DNA of 64,000 nt from Planctomycetota bacterium (GTDB taxonomy: Bacteria; Planctomycetota; UBA1135; UBA2386): positions 62,001 through 126,000 of the forward strand of contig JADJPQ010000001.1 of assembly GCA_016713175.1 (NCBI GenBank), read 5' to 3'. The notes beneath the pieces were generated by a model. It was not told the origin of the DNA and did no database searches. It was given only the letters and a program-made list of their open reading frames with translations. Positions 37,110 to 45,458 of the stretch are shown in pieces. Within the stretch, counting starts at the first letter, position 1. Every line of letters starts with the position of its first letter. A program made the translations under genes and the position numbers.

Positions 37110-38492
37110 TCAGGGATCGACCACGGCAAGCAACGAGCCGGCGCGCCAGAGGAGGTAGCCCGGGAGGTGCAGGATCCGATACTGCACCGGATGTCCCTGC
37201 GTCGTCCGGACGTCCAGGTCCTGGATCGATGGTGGATTGGTGTCCGTTCGCAGCGCCAGCCGACACTTGCGTTCATGGGCGAACTGGTGCAGCGACTTCA
37301 TCGCGCCGGTGGCGCCGGACTTCAGTTCGACCGGGATGATGCGATGATTCGTCTGCAGCAGGAAGTCGATTTCCCCGGGTCGCCCGCCACTGCGCTGCCA
37401 GTAGTGCAGGGTTGGTTCGTGTCCGATTCCGGGCTGTTGGGCACGGAGTTGCTGGCCCGCGAGTTGTGCGCTCAGCTTGCCGCGGGCGGCATCCCCGAGT
37501 TCGCTCCAGTGCGGAAAAAGCGCCGCCGCCGGCGTCCCGAGCAGCGCGTGCGCCAGGCCCACGTCGAGCAGGATCACTTTGCGGTTGCGATCGTGGATCG
37601 CGGCGCCGAGCGGAGGTGCGCTCGCGGTGCTGTGCGGCACCACCGTCAGAAGTCGGGCCTTGCTCAGCAACTCCAGGGCTCGCGCGGATTGGGCCACCCG
37701 CACACCCTCCCCAAGTCGGGCGTGCACGAACTTGGCGCCGAGCTGGTCGGCGACGGCGAACAGGACACGATCGAGGATACCGGTATCCATGCGGCCGACG
37801 TAGCGAGCGAAGTCATCGCGGTACGTGGCCAGCAGGTCGATCTGGCGATCTCGACAGCGTCGCGCGTCGCCGTGTTCGACATCCGCGGCAACCACCGCCG
37901 GCATGCCACCGACCATCGCGTAGCGCTCGTACCAGGACGTCGCCGTGTCGTGCACGGCAGCGCTCACGGGTTCGCCTGGTTGCCAGGCGAGCAGGCGATC
38001 CCGCAGAGCGTCTTGGCCATGGGCGAGCAGGAACTCGGCGAAATCCATCGGTTCGACATGCCGGTAGGTGATGCGACCCACCGGCATCCGCATGGCTTCG
38101 TCGGTCAGGGCAAACTCGAGCAGGCTGCCAGCCGCGACGACCGGCAATTCAGGCATCTCTTCGGCGAACCACCGCAGGCTCGGCAGCACGGATGGCGCGG
38201 CCTGGACTTCATCGAGGAACAGCAGGGACTTGTCGGCGCGAATCTCGCGGCCCAGCGCGAGCGCGAGGTCCGACAGCATTCGACGCGGGGCGCCGCTCGA
38301 GAACGCGACCGCGCGGCGCGGTTCGCGTTCGAAGTTGATTTCAACCAGGTCGCGGCCTGTGCGTGCGGCGAGATCCCGGACCAACCAGGTCTTGCCGACC
38401 TGTCGCGCGCCCCGGAGGACAAGAGGCTGGCGCGGGTCCGCCACCCATGTTTCCAGAACGTCAGAAATTGTGCGTTTCACGGGAACAAGCAT
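37110..38492 (-). CDS. AAA_14 / DUF4143 ATPase
   Basis: A 460-residue member of the archaeal/bacterial AAA_14-DUF4143 family. Walker A is GARQVGKT at 28-35 and Walker B is LLFLDEVQ at about 91-97. The C-terminal DUF4143 part holds GEIDFLL...PVELKSG, which resembles the D-(x)-ExK metal site of the PD-(D/E)xK nuclease fold, so a nuclease-like domain is possible. The family is common, expands in some genomes and is often found as isolated genes of unknown role; defence or toxin-like functions have been suggested. The start is preceded by a perfect 19-bp inverted repeat only three bases away, in AT-richer DNA than the surroundings, which points to later acquisition. It converges with the lipoprotein gene, with 13 bases between. 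Confidence 0.88.
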   Translation of the reverse strand: MLVPVKRTISDVLETWVADPRQPLVLRGARQVGKTWLVRDLAARTGRDLVEINFEREPRRAVAFSSGAPRRMLSDLALALGREIRADKSLLFLDEVQAAPSVLPSLRWFAEEMPELPVVAAGSLLEFALTDEAMRMPVGRITYRHVEPMDFAEFLLAHGQDALRDRLLAWQPGEPVSAAVHDTATSWYERYAMVGGMPAVVAADVEHGDARRCRDRQIDLLATYRDDFARYVGRMDTGILDRVLFAVADQLGAKFVHARLGEGVRVAQSARALELLSKARLLTVVPHSTASAPPLGAAIHDRNRKVILLDVGLAHALLGTPAAALFPHWSELGDAARGKLSAQLAGQQLRAQQPGIGHEPTLHYWQRSGGRPGEIDFLLQTNHRIIPVELKSGATGAMKSLHQFAHERKCRLALRTDTNPPSIQDLDVRTTQGHPVQYRILHLPGYLLWRAGSLLAVVDP

Positions 38493-38495
38493 TGC

Positions 38496-38540
38496 ACAAC
38501 GCGTTGTTTTTCATGTCAAGTATGAAAAACAACGCGTTGT
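38496..38540. promoter_or_regulatory. Perfect 19-bp inverted repeat with 7-bp spacer
   Basis: The left arm is ACAACGCGTTGTTTTTCAT at 38496-38514, the spacer is GTCAAGT, and the right arm at 38522-38540 is its exact reverse complement. Each arm contains the smaller palindrome CAACGCGTTG. It covers the region where the ribosome-binding site of the ATPase gene (start at 38492) and its promoter would lie, and stands 28 bases before the RlmN start on the other strand. An operator, transcript hairpin or mobile-element end are all possible. Confidence 0.8.
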
Positions 38541-38567
38541 TGGAAACTGATCCAGCACCTTGCTGCC

Positions 38568-39617
38568 GTGATGCGGCTCCCGAAGATTCGCGTCCCGATG
38601 TCGCCCCGATCCGGCCTTTCCACCCTGCGCGAACTGCTCCCCGGCCGCAAAGCCGAGATCGCCGCGCGCCTGGTCTGCGCCGGTCACCGGCCGCACCCGA
38701 GCAAGTTCGCCGAAGCGGGCCTGTCGCTGTCGCCAGTCGAAGAACAACAGCTTGCCGCCTGGTGGGACGACGGCCTGTCCACGCGCGTTGCCGATGAGGT
38801 CGCGGCGCGCGACGGCACCATCAGGATGGTCCTCGACCTCACCGATGGCGAACGGGTCGAAGCCGTCGCGATGCCGGTCGGCGCGGTCTGTGTCTCCACT
38901 CAGGTCGGTTGCGCCGTTGGCTGTCGCTTCTGCGCGTCGGGCCTGTTCGGCGTGCGCCGCAACCTGACCGCCGACGAGATCGTCGAACAGGTCGTGCACG
39001 CGCGCCGGCGCCTGCCGATCGATCGCGTCGTGTTCATGGGCATGGGCGAGCCGACCCACAACCTCGACACGGTCTTGACCGCCATCGCGCGCATCAAGGA
39101 CGAAGCCCAGATCGGCGCCCGGCGACAGACGCTGTCGACCGTCGGTTCGGTCCGCGCGTTCGAACGGATGGCGGCGGCACCGGTGCGGCCGTGTCTGGCG
39201 CTGTCGTTGCATCTGGCCGACGACGCGCGCCGTCGTGAACTGCTGCCTCGTGCCTACAAGGAGCCGATCGCCGAGATCGTCGCCGCCGCCAATGCCTATG
39301 GTCGCGAGGTCGGCACGCCGGTGCAGATCGAGTGGACGCTGCTGGCTGGCGTCAATGACGGCGATGAAGCCATCGACGCGCTGTGCGCGCTGCTCCAGGG
39401 CGTGCGCTGCTACGTGAACTTCATCGTCTGGAATCCCGTCGACGGCATGCCGTTCGCCGCGCCGGCGCGCGATCGGATCGTCGAGATCGTCCGCCGCGTC
39501 AAGCGCGCGAACATCCTGGCGACGATCCGCGACAGTTCGGGGCCGGATGCGGATGCGGCGTGCGGGCAGTTGCGGCTGCGGCATCACGAGATGCCGGCAG
39601 TGCCGCCCGCCGGCTGA
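38568..39617 (+). CDS. rlmN: RlmN-type radical SAM rRNA methyltransferase
   Basis: A 349-residue radical SAM enzyme of the RlmN/Cfr family. The iron-sulfur cysteines are C115, C119 and C122 in CAVGCRFCA. Next come the conserved VFMGMGEPTHN segment and the C-terminal catalytic cysteine C332 in DAACGQL. RlmN uses SAM and these cysteines to methylate C2 of adenosine 2503 in 23S rRNA and of A37 in some tRNAs, which supports decoding fidelity. The length is close to the family norm, though the N-terminal domain is shortened and divergent. An ATG at 38598 is an alternative start. It stands alone, downstream of the inverted repeat and convergent with the HEAT protein gene. Confidence 0.85.
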   Translation: MMRLPKIRVPMSPRSGLSTLRELLPGRKAEIAARLVCAGHRPHPSKFAEAGLSLSPVEEQQLAAWWDDGLSTRVADEVAARDGTIRMVLDLTDGERVEAVAMPVGAVCVSTQVGCAVGCRFCASGLFGVRRNLTADEIVEQVVHARRRLPIDRVVFMGMGEPTHNLDTVLTAIARIKDEAQIGARRQTLSTVGSVRAFERMAAAPVRPCLALSLHLADDARRRELLPRAYKEPIAEIVAAANAYGREVGTPVQIEWTLLAGVNDGDEAIDALCALLQGVRCYVNFIVWNPVDGMPFAAPARDRIVEIVRRVKRANILATIRDSSGPDADAACGQLRLRHHEMPAVPPAG

Positions 39618-39635
39618 CGCGCAACCAGCCCGTTC

Positions 39636-41540
39636 TCAGCCGCGGGCCAGCAACTGTCCGGCTGCGGCGTTGGCGACTTCGCGTACGCGCGGCGAAGGGT
39701 CGTCGCGGCCGATGCGCAGCAGCCGGTCGCGATAGAGGTCGGCATCGTGCCGCTCGACCAGACCGTGGATCGCGCCGATCCGGACAGACTCTTCGGTATC
39801 GCCCGTCGCCCTCGCCAGCGCCGCGGCGGCGCGTTCCGACCGCCGTCCGGCCATCGCTTCGAGACTACGAAGGCGAACCAGCGGATCGGTGTCCTGGGCG
39901 GATTCGACCAGCAGTTCGACAGCGGCCGCGGCGTCGATGCGGCGCAGGGCGGCGACGGCGGCGATCCGGATCGCCGGATCCCCGTGCCGTAGGTACCGAT
40001 CCCCGACGCCGAGCACTTCCGGACGCCCCGAGTTGCCGAGTGCCTCGAGCCAGGCATCGAGCCGGTTGGTCGTGATGGCGAGTTGCTCACGCGCCAGCAA
40101 CTGCGGCAGCACGTCGACCTGCGCCCGACACTCCGATCGCGCCAGGGCGCCGGTCAGCAGCATCGCCATGTCCCGCAGTTCCGCTTCGGTCTCGTGGTCG
40201 AGCAGGTGCTGCACCGCATCGACCGTGGCAGGTGTCGGTGCGGACAGGTGGAACATCGACGCCAGCGCCGCCCCGCGGCGCTCGGGGGAAGCGGCCGTGT
40301 TGGCCAGCGCGGTGAGCACCTCTTGCGCTCCGTGACTGCCCTCACCGGCGAGCGCGGTGCAGAGCACCGCCGCCAGCGTCGGATCCAGGTCGTCAGCCTG
40401 CAGGCGACTGGTCAGGATCCCGAGCGCGTCCGGGCGAACGCGCAGCAGCCAGCGCAACCGTTCGACCATCGGCGGGATCTCGCCAGCGGCTTCGTCGCCA
40501 CGGGCCAGGATCGCGACCAGCCGTTCGATCTCGCCGGCCGCCGTCGTCTCGCGCAACGCGAACGCCCATTCCTGCTGTTCGCCGAGCCGGGCCGCGGCGC
40601 CGACGTCCTCCTGGCCGGCCGCACTCTCCCATGGGCCGTCCCAATCGAACGAAGCGGCCACGGCGACATTGCCGACCTCGACCAGCCGGTGCGCGGCGGT
40701 CAGGGTGGAATCGACGCGCATGCCCGCGCCGGCATGTTCGCAGTGGAGTTCGTCGGTGTGGTCGATGACGCCCCACCAGCGGGCGTTCGTATCCCAGGCC
40801 AGGGAGCCGTGACCGCGGCCGCGCAGCGAGAACGCGTGGGCCGGGTCGGTTGCCGCGGATTGTCGATTCGTCGAGCGGGTCCAGGCCACGGCCGAGGGGC
40901 CGCTGCCGTCGTCGGTGCGGCGGGCCGAGAGGCCGGCGTCGTAGTCAGGAGTACCGTCGCCAGACTGCCATGCGGTGGCGCCGGTCCACGACGGCACCCG
41001 CAGTGTCGCGAACAACCGGCGCAGGAGGTTGCGCTGCCGGGCGTCGATGGTCGTCGGAAACCGGAACCCGTGGATATTGCCGTCGCGGGTCAGGCGGACG
41101 GTGGCGCCGGTGGCCAGGTCGCGAGCCAGCAATGCGGCGTCGGCGTCGTGGCCGCCGACAACCAACCTGGTCGACGCGGCGGGCATCCGGAACCCCATGG
41201 CGACCTGGTCGTCGCGCGTCGCGAGAACGACCAGGTCGAGCGAGCCGACGGCCTGGATCAGGATCTCCTGCGACGAGCGCGCACGGGTAGAGTCGATCCG
41301 GTGTGTGGTTTGCCAGTCGGTTTCGTAGCGGAGCGCGGCGCCGGGCGCTAGTTCCTCGGCGTCTGAAGATGCTGTAACCCGTGTAGAGGCAAAGAGATGC
41401 TGGATCTCTGGCTCACCTTTGTGCGGCGCTGATCCGCCCTGCGAGGGATCAAGCTCGGCGCCCGGGGACGCAAACTGGAGGGCGCCGACGGTCAACAGGG
41501 CAACCGATGCGATGGCGAGGATGACTTGGCGGTGGTTCAT
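39636..41540 (-). CDS. Secreted vitellogenin-like HEAT-repeat protein
   Basis: A 634-residue exported protein starting at the ATG at 41540 (signal peptide MNHRQVILAIASVALLTVGALQ); the in-frame start at 41582 would add 14 residues before it. The N-terminal half is beta-rich and opens with PGAALRYETDWQT. It resembles the vitellogenin-like (large lipid-transfer) N-terminal domain found in myxobacterial and planctomycete HEAT proteins. The C-terminal half consists of HEAT repeats, for example GDPAIRIAAVAALRRI and TDPLVRLRSLEAMAGR, ending in PSPRVREVANAAAGQLL. A role in carrying lipids across the periplasm is an inference from fold. It is downstream of a secreted-protein gene but separated from it by a terminator. 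Confidence 0.7.
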   Translation of the reverse strand: MNHRQVILAIASVALLTVGALQFASPGAELDPSQGGSAPHKGEPEIQHLFASTRVTASSDAEELAPGAALRYETDWQTTHRIDSTRARSSQEILIQAVGSLDLVVLATRDDQVAMGFRMPAASTRLVVGGHDADAALLARDLATGATVRLTRDGNIHGFRFPTTIDARQRNLLRRLFATLRVPSWTGATAWQSGDGTPDYDAGLSARRTDDGSGPSAVAWTRSTNRQSAATDPAHAFSLRGRGHGSLAWDTNARWWGVIDHTDELHCEHAGAGMRVDSTLTAAHRLVEVGNVAVAASFDWDGPWESAAGQEDVGAAARLGEQQEWAFALRETTAAGEIERLVAILARGDEAAGEIPPMVERLRWLLRVRPDALGILTSRLQADDLDPTLAAVLCTALAGEGSHGAQEVLTALANTAASPERRGAALASMFHLSAPTPATVDAVQHLLDHETEAELRDMAMLLTGALARSECRAQVDVLPQLLAREQLAITTNRLDAWLEALGNSGRPEVLGVGDRYLRHGDPAIRIAAVAALRRIDAAAAVELLVESAQDTDPLVRLRSLEAMAGRRSERAAAALARATGDTEESVRIGAIHGLVERHDADLYRDRLLRIGRDDPSPRVREVANAAAGQLLARG

Positions 41541-41600
41541 GGGTTCGTTTGGGCTTCCACCGAACCCGATGGGCCTTGCCAAGGCGCCGTGACGAATTGG

Positions 41601-41640
41601 CTGAAGAAAACGACAGCGCCCCGGAGGTCATCCGGGGCGC
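41601..41640 (-). terminator. Rho-independent terminator
   Basis: A perfect 10-bp stem GCGCCCCGGA with a five-base loop at 41616-41640; on the minus strand it is followed by TGTCGTTTTCTTC. It lies between the exported-protein gene (stop at 41674) and the HEAT-repeat gene and should end transcription of the former. Confidence 0.85.
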
Positions 41641-41673
41641 CGTGCTTCCGTTGGGTGAGGAGCCATCCTCCGG

Positions 41674-42561
41674 TCACTGGATCGGGATCGTGACGTTGCG
41701 CGAACCAGCGCTCCAATTGACGATGGGCTGCCGGCGTTCGACGACGCCGAGAACGGTCGACACTCGGGCAATCGCAGTCATCGCGATCGCCATCGGGTTG
41801 ACGGCGATGGTCAGTGCGCCGCCAAGGCTGGTGTGTCCAAGGTACGACACACTCGCCGTGGCGTTGAGGTCGGCCCGGGTGTTCGCAAACACCATGTTGG
41901 TCGACACGCCGGCCGAGACCGTCACCAGCGGCACGGCGACAGCCAGCCAGGCGGAGGCGCTGCCGGTGGCCGAACCGCGAGCGTAGCCGGTCAGGCCGGC
42001 AGTCAACGGCTGCAGCGGCAAGGCGAGGGATGGCAAGATCAGACTTGGCGTCAACGCGTAGGTCAGGCCGACACTGGCGTTGGCGCGAACACCGATGGAA
42101 TAGCCGAACACGTCGATGGCGGCCGAAACCCCCGCGCTGCCAAACGCTCGGCCCGGATCGCAGACTGCGGTGATCGTCGAGTTGGTGGTCGCCGAGGTGG
42201 ACCAGGTGAGACCGCAGATCCGTCGGACGAAGGAGCCGGTCTTGGTGAGCGACCATTGGGTGATGCGGGCCACTTCGCCGGCGTACTGCTTCCTGACCGA
42301 GTAGTTGGCGAGAACGGCGTTGGTCTCGACGGACGATCCGAAGATCCGGATGCGCTGGATCAGGCTGCCGCCGGAGGCGAGTTCGACCGAACCAAGGCTG
42401 TCGAGGCTCGTGCGCCGCGAGTAGAGCGCGGCCGTGATGGAGCCGCCGAAATCGGCCGGACCGTAGCTCAGGCTCCAGTTCGCGGTCATCTGGGCGGGGA
42501 CAGCGGCGCCGGCGAACAGGATGGGCAGGGCGAAGAGAGAACGCTTGGCGAATGAGGTCAT
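41674..42561 (-). CDS. Exported beta-rich protein, unknown
   Basis: A 295-residue exported protein, starting at ATG 42561 with signal peptide MTSFAKRSLFALPILFAGAAVPAQ. The mature part is Ser/Thr/Ala/Gly-rich and beta-rich (RANASVGLTYALTPSLILPSL, SAWLAVAVPLVTVSAGVST), as in repetitive surface or outer-membrane-associated proteins. Two cysteines (RRICGL and TAVCDPG, about residues 117-132) may pair. No family is recognised. It has its own terminator downstream and diverges from the kinase-FGE gene with 187 bases between the starts. Confidence 0.65.
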   Translation of the reverse strand: MTSFAKRSLFALPILFAGAAVPAQMTANWSLSYGPADFGGSITAALYSRRTSLDSLGSVELASGGSLIQRIRIFGSSVETNAVLANYSVRKQYAGEVARITQWSLTKTGSFVRRICGLTWSTSATTNSTITAVCDPGRAFGSAGVSAAIDVFGYSIGVRANASVGLTYALTPSLILPSLALPLQPLTAGLTGYARGSATGSASAWLAVAVPLVTVSAGVSTNMVFANTRADLNATASVSYLGHTSLGGALTIAVNPMAIAMTAIARVSTVLGVVERRQPIVNWSAGSRNVTIPIQ

Positions 42562-42632
42562 GGTTGTTTCCGTTGGTTGGTTGTCGGTCACGACCCGCCG
42601 ATGCGCCGCCCGGTGTTGGCGTGACGCGCGAC

Positions 42633-42661
42633 CGCGGATTTCCCGAACCGGGGGATCCGCG
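42633..42661. promoter_or_regulatory. Hairpin in the divergent promoter region
   Basis: CGCGGAT at 42633-42639 pairs with ATCCGCG at 42655-42661. Five further pairs, two of them G-U, give a 12-bp stem over a GAACC loop. It lies between the starts of the exported-protein gene and the kinase-FGE gene and may be a binding site or transcript structure. Confidence 0.35.
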
Positions 42662-42748
42662 ACGCTCCCCAGACCGTCGCGTAACTTCGCGGTCCTGTAC
42701 GCCGCGCTGCGGTGCGGTCACTGTTCGGCGCAGATAAGCTCACCTGCG

Positions 42749-45412
42749 ATGTCGACTCCCGAAGCCGATCCCCTCGTCGAGTCGCTGGTGCTGCGGGTCC
42801 TCGAAGCGCCGGATGCCGCAACCGCACTGAGGCAGGTTGCCGCCGAGCATCCCGACCTCGTCGAGCGGGTCCGCCGCATTGTCGATCGCATCCGCGAGGA
42901 CGAGGCGTTCGCGCCCGAGGTGCTGGTCGAGCCGCCGCAATTCGATCCCTCTGCCGACCTGCCGCGTTCGTTCGGCCGATTCAAGCTGTTGCAGTGTCTG
43001 GGGGTCGGCGGCATGGGGGCGGTGTTCCGCGCGCGGGACGAGCGTCTGCGCCGCGACGTCGCCATCAAACAGATCCGGCCCGAGTTCGTGGCGTCGGAGT
43101 CGGCCAGGCTCCGCTTCGAACGCGAAGCAATCGCCGCGTCGCGGCTGGACCATCCGGCCCTCTGCCGCGTCTTCGAGAGCGGCACCGTCGATGGCATGCC
43201 GTTCCTGGTGATGCAACTGGTGCACGGCACGCCGCTCGAACGGCGGATCCGGGCGGCGGCTCGTGGCGAAGACTCCGTGCTGCCGGGAATGGCGAACGGC
43301 ATGCCGACGACCCGGCCGGGAGTGGATGGCGTCGAGGACTTGTCGCGGTTGCTCGAGTTCTTCGCCCAGGTCGCGGATGCGCTGCACCATGCGCACGAGC
43401 GCGGGCTCGTGCATCGCGACGTGAAGCCGGCGAACATCATGGCGTCGGCGGATGGCGCGCCGGTGGTGCTCGATTTCGGCCTCGTCCGCGACGAGTCAGG
43501 GCAGGACTGGTCCCTGACCAGCACCGGGGCGATGATCGGCACGCCCAACTACATGGCGCCCGAGCAGCTGCAGGTTGGCGCCTTGCCGCTGGATCGCCGC
43601 ACCGATGTGTATGCGCTCGGGGTCTCGCTGTTCCAGGCGCTGACGTTGCGGCTGCCGTTCGATGCGCCGACGTTGCTCGAACTGCAGCATCAGATCGTCC
43701 GTTTGCCGCTGCCCAACCTGCGCCGGCTCAATCCGCAGGTGTCGCGGGAACTGCAGATCGTGCTGGAACGAGCCCTGGACAAGGATCCGCGGCGCCGCTT
43801 TCGCACCGCCGCGGCGTTTGCCGAGGACTTGCGCGCGATCGTGGCTTCGCGCCCGATCGCGGCGCGACCGAACGGCCTGGGTCTGCGGCTGCTGCGTTGG
43901 ACCCAGCGCAATCCGGTCGCGGCGACGTTCGTCGGCTTGCTCAGCACGGGCCTCGGCATCAGCAGTTGGCTGTTTGCCGATGCGGAAGCGGCCCGCAGCG
44001 ACGCGCGGACGCAGCTCGATCGGTTCAATCGCCTGGCCGTGGTGAACCGGCTCGAACATGCCGAGACGACCGCGCGAGAACTGTTCCCGCCGTGGCCGGA
44101 CATGATGCCGCGTTACCGTGCCTTCCTCGAAGAACAGGTGGGTCCATTGCAGCGCGAGCTGGAGCGGACGCGAGCCACGTTGGCGGAATTGGCGGCGCCG
44201 GCTCCGGTCGATGCGCAGCGCGACGAGGTCGAAGCGCGGTCGTTCCTGTTGCGGACGCTGCGTGAACTCGAACCGAAGCTGGCGACGTTTGTCGGAGACC
44301 GCGGCACGGCGGCTGACGTGGCACGCAGGCTGGCGGCGGCGTCGACGATCGCGGCACGTTCGGTCGACTTGGGGGATGGGCGTTGGCCGGCGGCGATCGC
44401 GGCAATCACCGCGGCGGATGACGCGGTCGCGAGTTCGCGATATCGCGGGCTGCGGTTGGCGCCGCAGATGGGTCTGGTGCCGATCGGCATGGATCCCGAG
44501 TCGAAGCTGTGGGAGTTCCACGACGTGGATTCGGCGGCGCCGGGGGCAGGAGCGCCGCTGCGCGATGCCGCGACGGGCCGTCTGGTGATGACGGCGGAGA
44601 CCGGAGTGGTGTTCGTGCTGGTGCCGGGCGGGGAGTTCTGGATGGGCGCGCAGGCGGACGATCCGAAGGGGGTGCACTACGAGCCCGATGACCCGATCTC
44701 GGGTGGCAGCGCGATGGAGCACGATGAACGGCCGGTGCATCGGGTCGCGTTGGGACCGTTCCTGCTGAGCAAGTACGAGGTGACCCAGGCACAGTGGCAG
44801 CGGTGGTGTGGGACGAACCCGAGCCGGTTCCAGGCCGGCTTCGACTTTGGCGTGGCCGGGGTCCGCGACCCTGGGCCGACCAACCCGGTGGAAGGCGTAC
44901 GGTGGCGGGATGCCGATGAGGTGCTGCGACAGCGAGGGTGGGTCTTGCCGACCGAGGCGCAGTGGGAATACGCGTGCCGGGCGGGGGCCGACACGCGGTT
45001 CTCGTGGGGCGCCGACCCGACCGACGCCTGGCGCTACGCGAACACCGCCGACCTGTCGACGAAGCCGTTCGAGGACAAGGGCTTCGGCAAGGGTTACCCG
45101 TGGAACGACGGCCACGTCGTACACGCCCCGGTGGGTTCGTTCTTGCCGAATTCTTTCGGGTTGCACGACATGCACGGCAACCTGTGGGAGTTCTGTCGTG
45201 ACTGGAAGATCGGCTACGAACGGCCGGTGCAACCGGGTGATGGCCTGCGCGAAGCCGATCTGTCGGCGCCGCCACCGAAGATGCGCGTGTGCCGCGGTGG
45301 GAACTTCCAGCATGTGCTGCACCTGCAGCGGTGCGCAGATCGCATGGAGGTCAATCCGAACGAGCCTACGTTCTACAATGGCGTCCGGCCGGCGCGGACG
45401 CTGCGGCCCTGA
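42749..45412 (+). CDS. Ser/Thr kinase fused to a formylglycine-generating-enzyme-like domain
   Basis: From the ATG at 42749 the protein has 887 residues; an in-frame upstream Met would extend it through the divergent promoter. After a 75-residue helical start, the kinase domain shows GVGGMGAVFRARD near 85, VAIKQI, HRDVKPAN from 222, VVLDFGLV and GTPNYMAPEQLQVG. A single membrane helix is at about 388-411. From about 614 to the end is an SUMF1/FGE-sulfatase-type domain: VLVPGGEFWMGAQ, LSKYEVTQAQWQRWC, PVEGVRWRDADE, LPTEAQWEYACRAG, FGLHDMHGNLWEFCRDW and VCRGGNF. True FGE oxidises a sulfatase cysteine to formylglycine using a Cys pair; in kinase fusions the domain is often a binding module. The domain may therefore lie outside the membrane. 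Confidence 0.93.
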   Translation: MSTPEADPLVESLVLRVLEAPDAATALRQVAAEHPDLVERVRRIVDRIREDEAFAPEVLVEPPQFDPSADLPRSFGRFKLLQCLGVGGMGAVFRARDERLRRDVAIKQIRPEFVASESARLRFEREAIAASRLDHPALCRVFESGTVDGMPFLVMQLVHGTPLERRIRAAARGEDSVLPGMANGMPTTRPGVDGVEDLSRLLEFFAQVADALHHAHERGLVHRDVKPANIMASADGAPVVLDFGLVRDESGQDWSLTSTGAMIGTPNYMAPEQLQVGALPLDRRTDVYALGVSLFQALTLRLPFDAPTLLELQHQIVRLPLPNLRRLNPQVSRELQIVLERALDKDPRRRFRTAAAFAEDLRAIVASRPIAARPNGLGLRLLRWTQRNPVAATFVGLLSTGLGISSWLFADAEAARSDARTQLDRFNRLAVVNRLEHAETTARELFPPWPDMMPRYRAFLEEQVGPLQRELERTRATLAELAAPAPVDAQRDEVEARSFLLRTLRELEPKLATFVGDRGTAADVARRLAAASTIAARSVDLGDGRWPAAIAAITAADDAVASSRYRGLRLAPQMGLVPIGMDPESKLWEFHDVDSAAPGAGAPLRDAATGRLVMTAETGVVFVLVPGGEFWMGAQADDPKGVHYEPDDPISGGSAMEHDERPVHRVALGPFLLSKYEVTQAQWQRWCGTNPSRFQAGFDFGVAGVRDPGPTNPVEGVRWRDADEVLRQRGWVLPTEAQWEYACRAGADTRFSWGADPTDAWRYANTADLSTKPFEDKGFGKGYPWNDGHVVHAPVGSFLPNSFGLHDMHGNLWEFCRDWKIGYERPVQPGDGLREADLSAPPPKMRVCRGGNFQHVLHLQRCADRMEVNPNEPTFYNGVRPARTLRP

Positions 45413-45458
45413 AGTTCTTGTCGTAGCGAACCGGCGACCGTGACGCTGCAGGATACCC

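Noticed and set aside
34160..37276. A 1,038-codon minus-strand frame opposite the BC operon end and lipoprotein
   Set aside because: It is Arg/Gln/His-rich with no motifs, typical of an antisense frame in GC-rich coding DNA.
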